From NCBI GenBank assembly GCA_013816645.1, contig JACDEC010000228.1:1-5709 (forward strand): DNA of 5,709 bases. The letters are read 5' to 3'. A program made the position numbers and the translations under genes. The stretch is from Planctomycetota bacterium (GTDB taxonomy: Bacteria > Planctomycetota > UBA11346). Positions 1 to 5,013 of the stretch are shown here, piece after piece. The stretch's first letter is position 1. Each line of letters opens with the position of its first letter. The notes under the pieces are model-generated. The model made no database searches. It worked only from the letters and a program-made list of their open reading frames with translations, and was not told the origin of the DNA.

Positions 1-92
1 CCGCACGAGGGGCACCCGGCGAAGGTGTAGTCGCTTCTCGTTATCGCGCGGCAGTTCGCGCAGGTCATGTAGTGGACGATGCCTGCGCTCAC
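1..92 (-). CDS. Small zinc-ribbon-like protein, C terminus off the left edge
   Basis: The minus frame starts with GTG at 92-90 and reads SAGIVHYMTCANC, then a loop and FAGCPSC at the edge of the window. It has two CxxC knuckles (Cys11/Cys14 and Cys27/Cys30, counted from the GTG), the pattern of a small zinc-ribbon. The GTG overlaps the TGA of the upstream 48-residue gene (GTGA), which suggests translational coupling, and a G-rich stretch precedes it. An ATG at 68-66 is a possible alternative start but would sit only two residues before the first cysteine. Function is unknown; tiny zinc-ribbon proteins are common in phage and island gene clusters. The stop codon lies outside the window, so the length is not known. 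Confidence 0.5.
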   Translation of the reverse strand, partial: MSAGIVHYMTCANCRAITRSDYTFAGCPSC

Positions 93-235
93 GATTCGCC
101 CCCGAGCCGGATCATCAGTTCAATAGCCTCGGCTACCGCCTCCTCGCGGTCGGGGCGAACGGGTACGAATCGAATCTCGACCACAGGCACCAGCCGACGT
201 TTGGGCTTTGGCCTGGGCTCTGCGGTGGCGATCAC
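89..235 (-). CDS. Hypothetical 48-residue protein
   Basis: The minus frame opens with GTG at 235-233 and ends with TGA at 91-89. The product is a charged small protein: a Pro/Arg/Lys-rich N-terminal third (about residues 5-15), a short Val/Ile-rich segment (VVEIRFVPV, a likely beta strand), then an Ala/Glu-rich stretch (REEAVAEAIELMIRLG) that should form one amphipathic helix. No signal peptide, membrane segment or known motif is seen. It is recognised as a gene chiefly by context: its GTG overlaps the TGA of the gene before it, and its own TGA overlaps the GTG of the gene after it, both as GTGA junctions. Function is unknown. Confidence 0.5.
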   Translation of the reverse strand: MIATAEPRPKPKRRLVPVVEIRFVPVRPDREEAVAEAIELMIRLGGES

Positions 236-423
236 GGGCGCACCGGGGCAGCGCCCATTGCACGGGCGATCCTGTTGGCCTCTTCCAGTGGGATGCGCCA
301 GGGTCCGCGAATTCCCGGCATTCTGTGGGCTTCGATCCTCCGTAGGCGAGCCCAGCGGATAACCGTCGCTTGGCAGACCCCGATGGCTTCAGCGAGTTAT
401 TTGGGGCTGATGTGCGTGCTCAT
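232..423 (-). pseudogene. Excisionase-like / MerR-type HTH gene interrupted by an in-frame TAA
   Basis: The minus frame starts at ATG 423-421 after a GGAAAGA ribosome site (424-430) and reads MSTHISPK. It then meets TAA at 399-397 and continues open for 54 more codons to TGA at 234-232. The part after the stop begins LAEAIGVCQATVIRWAR, a clear winged-HTH recognition segment, followed by RIEAHRMPGIRGPWRIP (the wing) and an Ala/Arg helix. This is the pattern of small phage or island excisionases and MerR-like DNA-binding proteins of 55-70 residues. The stop falls where a Gln (CAA) or Tyr codon would fit, so one base change accounts for it. The only later in-frame ATG (321-319) lies beyond the HTH and would give about 29 residues without it. 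The downstream genes may still be expressed by coupling. A sequencing error cannot be excluded. Confidence 0.7.
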
Positions 424-430
424 TCTTTCC

Positions 431-442
431 GTTTTGCAAAAC
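431..442. promoter_or_regulatory. Palindromic operator copy 1 (GTTTTGCAAAAC)
   Basis: A perfect 12-bp palindrome lies 7 bases upstream of the leftward ATG at 423-421, directly before its GGAAAGA ribosome site. It is identical to a second copy 53 bases away. A protein bound here would block initiation of the leftward small-gene cluster. The likely ligand is the HTH protein encoded at 496-1278, inferred from proximity only. Confidence 0.7.
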
Positions 443-483
443 TTGTTGACGATAACCAAGGGTTCGGCAGAGTCTGTTTTAAG

Positions 484-495
484 GTTTTGCAAAAC
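484..495. promoter_or_regulatory. Palindromic operator copy 2 (GTTTTGCAAAAC)
   Basis: This is the second exact copy of the 12-bp palindrome and ends on the base before the rightward ATG at 496. Start-to-start spacing from copy 1 is 53 bp, close to five helical turns, so dimers bound at both could sit on one face of the DNA. Position over the start region suggests autorepression of the repressor-recombinase operon. I could not identify convincing -35/-10 hexamers in the 41 bases between the copies. Confidence 0.7.
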
Positions 496-1278
496 ATGGC
501 TCGACGGCTCACTATCGCCCGGGAGGCCGGCCCACTGGTCGTGCATGATATGCCCGGCCCATCACTAGGGCCCGGTGAAGCCAGCACCGCTGCGGCGCGT
601 CTCGATCTCGCCTGGCAGGATTTTGAGAGACGCGAGTGCGGAGCAGGAAGGCCACCAAAGCGCGCGGATCTCGCCAGGGCTATGGGCGCCAGCCGATCTG
701 CGCTCTCTAATGCGCTCAATAGCCATTATTCATTCGGTCCCGACAAGCTAAAGCGGGCCGCTAAGTACCTCGGGGTTGACCCTAGATGGCTTGTCGACGG
801 CGTGGCGTCATTCGCCCCAGTTGATGTGCGTGCAGACATAGCGGACATGGAGCGCGCGCGTCACTACCTTCGCTTCATACATTTCGTTTTAGACCACGAG
901 TGCATTTCAGTTAAAAAGGTCGAGTCCTCATTGTCTTTTTCATCTGCCATGATGATCGCACTTGGTGTTCCGCACTCATCCATTCCTGCCAGCCGATGGG
1001 TCGCGGAAGCCAAGCGGTTAGCCAAAGGGCTCCAAGATCAGCAGCTTGCAAAGGCATTGGCCACTCCCCCTAGTAACTTTGAGACATCTTATAATCGCCT
1101 CTGCAAGGCCTACGCGAAACCACGTCGTTTCGTATTGAGCGGATACGCCCTCGCTGTCCTTGAGCAGCTTCTTACTAAGAAGGGGCTTTTTGCCTACGAA
1201 GAAGGCAAGGAGCCGATCCCCGAAAGTATTATTGCCGAACTCGCCAACCTTGGCGAATCGCCTTTATTGAAGGAATAA
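496..1278 (+). CDS. HTH repressor-like regulator (260 residues), probable element control gene
   Basis: The region around residues 56-100 (ADLARAMGASRSALSN followed by KLKRAAKYLGVDPRWLVDG) has the layout of an XRE/CI-type helix-turn-helix and closing helices, the N-terminal DNA-binding domain of phage-like repressors. The C-terminal 150 residues are not an S24/LexA-type peptidase: no Ser-Lys dyad context is visible, and I do not recognise the fold. Induction by self-cleavage is therefore not expected. The frame is open back to a TTG at 370, but that longer form would cover both operators. I chose ATG 496, which directly follows operator copy 2 and has TAAGG 11 bases upstream; ATG 550 is a weaker alternative. 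The second half of the gene is AT-richer than its neighbours, a sign of transfer. Its end contains the ribosome site of the recombinase, so the two are almost certainly co-transcribed. The likely role is repression at the two GTTTTGCAAAAC sites (inference). Confidence 0.75.
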   Translation: MARRLTIAREAGPLVVHDMPGPSLGPGEASTAAARLDLAWQDFERRECGAGRPPKRADLARAMGASRSALSNALNSHYSFGPDKLKRAAKYLGVDPRWLVDGVASFAPVDVRADIADMERARHYLRFIHFVLDHECISVKKVESSLSFSSAMMIALGVPHSSIPASRWVAEAKRLAKGLQDQQLAKALATPPSNFETSYNRLCKAYAKPRRFVLSGYALAVLEQLLTKKGLFAYEEGKEPIPESIIAELANLGESPLLKE

Positions 1279-1282
1279 TTAA

Positions 1283-2800
1283 ATGAACACCATCCGCCCC
1301 TGGATCGTCTATTTGCGTGTCTCCACCGACGAGCAAGCCGCCACCGGTGCCAGCCTCGGCGCACAGGAGCAGGCATGTCGTGGCCTACTGCAAGCGCACG
1401 GCCATGGACCAATCGAAGTCGTCACCGAGAGCGCCTCGGGCAAGAACCTGCTTCGCCCAGCATTCGGCCCGATCCTGCGGCGCATCGAAGCCGGTGAGGT
1501 CGCTGGTCTATGCGTCTACGCGATCGACCGTCTGACTCGCAAGAACCGCGATCTCCTGGAACTGGTCGAGTTGTTCGACAAACAGCGCGTCGAGCTGATC
1601 AGCGTTCGCGAGCGCGTCGATACCAGCGGGCCGATGGGGCGTTTCGTGCTGAGTCTGCTCGGCGGCATCGCACAGCTTGAGCGCGAGACGATCGCCAGCC
1701 GGGTCAAGATGGGCATGGCCCAGCGGAAGCAGCAGGGCGGCTTCATGGGTCGCGCGCCGGCCGGGACCATCATCATCCGGGACGGCAATATCCCCAAGCT
1801 CGCGCCGCATCCCGAGAACGGCGCGAAGGTCACGGTGGTCTGGGACATGCTGGCGAAGGGGGCCACGCTGCTGGAGGTCTGCGCCTACCTCAACGGTCTG
1901 GGCATCCGCACGTCACTGGGGAAGTCATGGAGCAAGACGAGCGCCTATGCGCTGGTCTGCTCCCCGAACGTCGTCGGCGTGCTGGTAGAGAGGGAAGTGT
2001 GGGACCAAGCCCAGCGGGCGATGGAGAGACGGTCGCCCCGGAAGCGGGCACCGGATGAGGCGCTGACTCCCAAGCGCAACACGCTGACGCCGTGGCCACT
2101 CGCCGGCCTCTGCTGGTGCGACGGCTGCGGCTCGGCCATGGTCGTCAGCACTGCACACCGACCCGATGGGAAGGTCTACGGCTACCTCCGCTGCTCCGGT
2201 CGGATCAAGCGCGGCAAGTCCTACTGCTCTGCCGGGGACATACCCCACGCAGCCGTTGAGGCCGCGATCGTAGAAGGGCTCCAGGTAAAGAGCGCCGATG
2301 GGTCTATCGCCCTGGCCTGCGCCAACTGGATCAGCGACCGGCGGGCGAAGCTGCTGCGCCGCGCCAAGGGGCTGGTGAAGCTCCGGCAGGACCGCGACGC
2401 GCTGGCCAAGCGCCGGGATGCCGTCCTGGACGTGGTCGAACAGGGGGGCGATGCCGGGCGCGCTGCCGCCGGAAGGCTGGGGGACATACAGAGGCAGTTG
2501 GATGCCCTGGAAGGGGAGCTAACCGGCCTGGAGGCAGCAGCGGCCATTCAAGGGCGGGATGAGCGGGTGGTGGCCCATCTCGGGGATGCCGTCCAGCGTA
2601 CCCTGGCGACGCTGCCCACGGTCAGCGGCGAGCATCGCGGGGCGATCCTGGCGAAGCTGGTTGATCGGGTCAGGGCACAGCGCGACGGCGAAAGCCTGCG
2701 GATATTCCTGGATCTGGCGATGCCTGGGGTGGACCTGCTGTTTGTACAGCCGTCCAATAAGGTACTCCCAACGAGATTCGAACTCGTGTCGCCGCCGTGA
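1283..2800 (+). CDS. Large serine recombinase (site-specific integrase), 505 residues
   Basis: This enzyme cuts and rejoins DNA through a phosphoserine link to integrate and excise the element. The N-terminal resolvase domain (about 1-150) has YLRVST with the catalytic Ser14 and Arg12, the DRLTR motif (82-86), and the LSLLGGIAQLERE helix (about 123-135). A recombinase domain follows (about 155-260). Next come a zinc ribbon with Cys279, Cys282, Cys304 and Cys315, then a Lys/Arg/Glu-rich coiled-coil segment (about 353-420). This order and length are normal for large serine recombinases. AAGGA at 1270-1274 lies 8 bases before the ATG, and the start follows the regulator's TAA by 4 bases, indicating one operon. 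The last dozen residues (from about Val494, LPTRFELVSPP) are encoded by the antisense strand of tRNA-Glu, so they come from the target site. The C terminus encoded in the excised circle should differ. Confidence 0.95.
   Translation: MNTIRPWIVYLRVSTDEQAATGASLGAQEQACRGLLQAHGHGPIEVVTESASGKNLLRPAFGPILRRIEAGEVAGLCVYAIDRLTRKNRDLLELVELFDKQRVELISVRERVDTSGPMGRFVLSLLGGIAQLERETIASRVKMGMAQRKQQGGFMGRAPAGTIIIRDGNIPKLAPHPENGAKVTVVWDMLAKGATLLEVCAYLNGLGIRTSLGKSWSKTSAYALVCSPNVVGVLVEREVWDQAQRAMERRSPRKRAPDEALTPKRNTLTPWPLAGLCWCDGCGSAMVVSTAHRPDGKVYGYLRCSGRIKRGKSYCSAGDIPHAAVEAAIVEGLQVKSADGSIALACANWISDRRAKLLRRAKGLVKLRQDRDALAKRRDAVLDVVEQGGDAGRAAAGRLGDIQRQLDALEGELTGLEAAAAIQGRDERVVAHLGDAVQRTLATLPTVSGEHRGAILAKLVDRVRAQRDGESLRIFLDLAMPGVDLLFVQPSNKVLPTRFELVSPP
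2755..2800. other. Probable attachment junction (attR-type) at the tRNA-Glu 3' end
   Basis: The tRNA sequence is intact down to the ACC of its 3' end (2763-2761), then changes to TTATTGG instead of the expected terminal A. The recombinase gene occupies the same bases. This is where element and chromosome should meet. The crossover site is not directly visible because the partner junction lies outside the window, so these limits are approximate. Confidence 0.5.
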
Positions 2801-2835
2801 AAGGGCGGTGTCCTAGGCCTCTAGACGATGGGAGC
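2761..2835 (-). tRNA. tRNA-Glu (anticodon UUC)
   Basis: The minus strand folds as a full cloverleaf. The acceptor GCTCCCA pairs with TGGGAGT (G1:U72 is a wobble pair). The D arm is GTCTAGAGGCCTAGGAC, the anticodon arm is CCGCC-CTTTCAC-GGCGG with TTC in the loop, and the T arm is ACGAG-TTCGAAT-CTCGT. The body is 73 nucleotides (2763-2835), with discriminator A at 2763. Only CC of the CCA tail is encoded (2762-2761) before a T, so the mature end needs 3' trimming and tRNA nucleotidyltransferase. The gene is transcribed leftward, convergent with and overlapping the recombinase 3' end, and divergent from the response regulator. I see no convincing sigma-70 promoter in the 128 bases to its right. 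Confidence 0.93.
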
Positions 2836-2964
2836 CTGGAAAGCGCATCGTTCCGCCAAGTGTCGGGGAGGCAAGGGGCTGAACGCCTGTTGAAGATCAC
2901 TGCCGGCAGACTCCAGATCCTGCCCCGTAGGCCTCTACTGGCCGCTGAAACAGGAGGTGAACGG

Positions 2965-3375
2965 ATGCTGCCCAACGTACTGCTGGTCGAGGACAATCCC
3001 GCCGACGTCGAACTCCTGCATGAGGCGTTCCGCGAATGTGCGGTCCATGCCACCCTGCACGTGTCCCCCGACGGCTGCGACGCCGTCGGTTTCCTGCACC
3101 GGCAGCATCGTCACCTCCTGGCCCCGCGGCCGGACCTCATCATCCTCGACCTCAATCTGCCCAAGCTCGACGGCCAGACCGTCCTGCAGATTGTCAAGCA
3201 CGACCCCGAACTGCGCGCCATCCCGGTGGTGGTGCTGAGCACGGCCGCCACCCCGGCGATCATCGCGCGCTGCAAGGCGCTCTCGATCGCGGCCTACGTC
3301 ACCAAGCCGAGCCGCTGGGAAGACGTCTGCGACAGCGTGCGCGACATCGGCCGATTGCTGCCCGATCGCGCCTGA
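2965..3375 (+). CDS. Single-domain response regulator, Rcp1-like (136 residues)
   Basis: This is a stand-alone receiver domain that takes a phosphoryl group from a histidine kinase and acts by protein contact, as no output domain is present. Visible key residues are the acidic pair Glu9/Asp10 in LLVEDNPAD, the phospho-acceptor Asp62 in IILDLNLPKLDG, Ser92 in VVVLSTA, the aromatic switch Tyr111, and Lys114 in the KPS motif. The EDNPAD start and the loop before Asp62 resemble the Rcp1 family, whose members often pair with bacteriophytochromes or other PAS/GAF hybrid kinases. No kinase gene lies in this window, so the partner is unknown. The frame is open back to 2797, but AGGAGGTGA at 2952-2960 fixes the ATG at 2965. 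Its stop is only 9 bases from the converging kinase stop. Confidence 0.9.
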   Translation: MLPNVLLVEDNPADVELLHEAFRECAVHATLHVSPDGCDAVGFLHRQHRHLLAPRPDLIILDLNLPKLDGQTVLQIVKHDPELRAIPVVVLSTAATPAIIARCKALSIAAYVTKPSRWEDVCDSVRDIGRLLPDRA

Positions 3376-3380
3376 GCGCA

Positions 3381-3396
3381 GCGGTCATTGGACCGC
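3381..3396. terminator. Short hairpin in the convergent gap (weak terminator candidate)
   Basis: GCGGTC-ATTG-GACCGC forms a perfect 6-bp stem with a 4-base loop between two converging genes; its bases include the kinase stop codon. It could serve both directions, but there is no T tract on either side, so intrinsic termination is doubtful. Confidence 0.3.
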
Positions 3397-4869
3397 GGCC
3401 AACCACGCCGTGCGGTAGGCGGCGAGATTGTCCAGGCGTGGACGCGCCACCGGCTCCTCGGCGATCTGGATGCGTTCTCCCAAGGCCATCGGCGAGCAGC
3501 CGGCGAGCAGCGCGTGGCCGAGCAGCGCGGCGCCGCACGACGACGCCTGGGCGAGGTTGGTGCAGGCCACGGTGTGGTCGGGGAACAGCGCGGCGAGCAG
3601 CGCCAGGAACGTGGGATTGTTGCGGAACCCGCCCTCGACGCAGATCGCGGTGTCCGACCCGATATCGGTGCGCGAGAGCGCCACTTCGCTCTGCAGCGCC
3701 AGGCTGGTGTTGAGCAGGTCGTGGGCCCGTGCCGGATCCTGGAACCAACCGGGCTTGCGGCCGGCCTTCAGGTCGTCGAGCGTGATGATGCGCACGCCGT
3801 CGACCACGCCGCCCCGGCAGGCCGGGAACTGGCTGGGGAATGCCCCGGGCAGGACGGCCTGGTCGAGGGTCGCCAAGGCATGGTCCAACCGCGCCTGGTC
3901 GAAACCGGGATCGGCGCCACCGCTGAGTCCGTGGTAGAGCGCGTAGTCCATGCCGCCCATCAGGAAGCTGGTCTTGTGCAGCTGCCCGAACGCGTCGATG
4001 TTGAAGATGATCTTCTGGCCGAGCTCTTCCGGCCGGTAGCTCACCCGTTCGACGCGGTGCATCGCCACGCACCAGGTGCCGGTCGAATTCAGCACGAAGT
4101 CGCGGTGGCCCCGCTTGATCAGGTAGGGCAGCAGCGCGGCGTTCGAATCGTGGATCCCGACCGTCACCGGGATGGCAGGCAGCCCGAGTTCGCGCTGCAG
4201 CCCCGGGCGCAGGTCGCCGAGGCGGTCCCACGGCGCGCGCAGCCGCCAATCGATCATCCCGTCGACGCCCAGCGCGCGCGCGGCGCTCGATGGTCCGCGC
4301 GCGCGGATGTCGAAGAGGAAGCTGTGGTTGGCGGTGTAGGTCGGTTCGGCGGCGAGTTCGCCGGTGAGCAGGAAGCCCCAGTACTGCGGGTAGTTCACAA
4401 TCGTGCGGGTGCGTCCCCACGACGTGGGAAGCCGGCGCTGGGCGAAGCGGATGGCCTTGGCCGGATTGACCAGCAGCGGCAGGTCGCAGCTACCGGTCTC
4501 GTCCTGCAGGCGATCGAGTGGCCCGCACACCGCGTAGAAATCCTCGTCGAACGCGCGCTGGCCCTGCTCCCCGAGGTCGTGCTCATAGGCGATCACCGGC
4601 ACGCTGAGTTCGCCATTGGCGTCGAGTCCGGCCCAGCAGGCCCCGTGGGTCGACACGGAAATCGCCTGATAGGGGATCCGGCGATGGAGCTCGGCGAGCT
4701 GGCGCTTCAGCCAGGACCAGATCGCCGCAGTCTGCTCGACCAGGATGCCGTCGGAGTCCATCAGCGCCGGGAAGCTGGCGCTGACGCTGGCGATCTGGTT
4801 GAGCCGGTCGTCGATCAGCGCGATCTTCTTGTTGGTCTTGCCGATGTCGACGACGGCGACGAGGGACAT
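3385..4869 (-). CDS. FGGY-family carbohydrate kinase (494 residues)
   Basis: It transfers phosphate from ATP to a sugar or ketose in the cytoplasm. Domain I opens with AVVDIGKTNKK (Asp8, Gly10, Thr12), the first phosphate-binding loop. VGIHDSNAAL holds the expected catalytic base Asp241, NSTGTW (261-266) is the second phosphate loop, and VEGGFRNNP (411-419) is the adenosine motif. Length is normal for the family. The VDIGKTNKK opening and the NYPQYWGFLLTG segment recall the poorly characterised Novosphingobium-type FGGY subgroup (NaCK-like) near rhamnulo- and fuculokinases; the substrate cannot be assigned. The frame is open to 4962, but that extension is translated repeat DNA. I chose ATG 4869-4867, which begins MSLVAVVD and has GGAG 6 bases upstream. 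It lies 144 bases downstream of the dehydrogenase on the same strand, probably in one operon. Confidence 0.9.
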   Translation of the reverse strand: MSLVAVVDIGKTNKKIALIDDRLNQIASVSASFPALMDSDGILVEQTAAIWSWLKRQLAELHRRIPYQAISVSTHGACWAGLDANGELSVPVIAYEHDLGEQGQRAFDEDFYAVCGPLDRLQDETGSCDLPLLVNPAKAIRFAQRRLPTSWGRTRTIVNYPQYWGFLLTGELAAEPTYTANHSFLFDIRARGPSSAARALGVDGMIDWRLRAPWDRLGDLRPGLQRELGLPAIPVTVGIHDSNAALLPYLIKRGHRDFVLNSTGTWCVAMHRVERVSYRPEELGQKIIFNIDAFGQLHKTSFLMGGMDYALYHGLSGGADPGFDQARLDHALATLDQAVLPGAFPSQFPACRGGVVDGVRIITLDDLKAGRKPGWFQDPARAHDLLNTSLALQSEVALSRTDIGSDTAICVEGGFRNNPTFLALLAALFPDHTVACTNLAQASSCGAALLGHALLAGCSPMALGERIQIAEEPVARPRLDNLAAYRTAWLAAVQ

Positions 4870-4913
4870 GGGCGGCTCCGGGCAGGAGGTGTACGGAACT
4901 GGCCGGGGCGGCC

Positions 4914-5003
4914 AAGTCCGGAAGTCCGGAAGTCCGGAAGTCGGATACAGGGACACCGCCACGACTATGCCGCTTGCCGCCTTCGACTTCCGGACTTCCG
5001 GAC
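4914..5003. repeat. Tandem AAGTCCGG octamers forming a long inverted repeat
   Basis: On the left, AAGTCCGG occurs three times in a row plus a degenerate fourth unit (AAGTCGG), 4914-4944. On the right, 4984-5003 carries the inverse. The perfect arms are 4924-4943 and 4984-5003 (20 bp each) around a 40-base spacer. It sits between the dehydrogenase stop and the kinase start, so the operon transcript would contain a strong stem-loop about 45 bases before the kinase ATG. There is no T run after the stem, so a classical terminator is unlikely; effects on mRNA stability or on relative expression of the two genes are more plausible. Similar octamer strings are, from memory, scattered in intergenic regions of Xanthomonadaceae. 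Confidence 0.85.
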
Positions 5004-5013
5004 AAGCCGCGCG

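Larger units (their letters stand above)
1..2762. mobile_element. Right-hand end of an integrated element inserted at the 3' end of tRNA-Glu
   Basis: This stretch has the layout of an integrative element end. A large serine recombinase gene runs into the 3' end of a tRNA gene, preceded by a repressor-like gene and by divergently read tiny genes that include an excisionase-like HTH. Parts of it, about 860-1280 in particular, are visibly more AT-rich than the chromosomal genes to the right. The other end lies left of the window, so size, cargo and type (prophage, integrative conjugative element or genomic island) cannot be decided; no structural phage or conjugation gene is visible. The right boundary is placed at the last base matching the tRNA 3' end; the exact crossover dinucleotide is unknown. 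Confidence 0.75.

Noticed and set aside
170..179. TCGAATCTCG matching part of the tRNA-Glu T arm, as a possible second attachment site
   Set aside because: Only 10 bases match and the orientation is inverted relative to the tRNA; it lies inside the 48-residue gene. It is probably chance.
370..495. N-terminal extension of the regulator from TTG 370
   Set aside because: It would run through both palindromes and the divergent promoter region and lacks a ribosome site; ATG 496 is better placed.
2846..2874. Possible tRNA promoter TTGCCT-17-ACGATG on the minus strand
   Set aside because: The -10 hexamer matches the consensus at only one base, so the call is not supportable.
2890..2918. Possible response-regulator promoter TTGAAG-17-CCAGAT
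   Set aside because: The -35 is fair, but the -10 matches the consensus at only two positions.
3036..3713. Long plus-strand open frame of 225 codons across the convergent gap
   Set aside because: Low-complexity Arg/Ala/Pro product that overlaps both the response regulator and the kinase in other frames; it has no recognisable domain.
3299..4420. Long minus-strand open frame of 373 codons overlapping the kinase
   Set aside because: Arg/Pro-rich composition typical of a shadow frame in GC-rich DNA; the kinase frame carries all the family motifs.
4870..4962. 31-residue N-terminal extension of the FGGY kinase
   Set aside because: The extension translates the AAGTCCGG repeat and comes before the conserved phosphate loop, which belongs at the extreme N terminus. 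ATG 4869 also has its own GGAG site.
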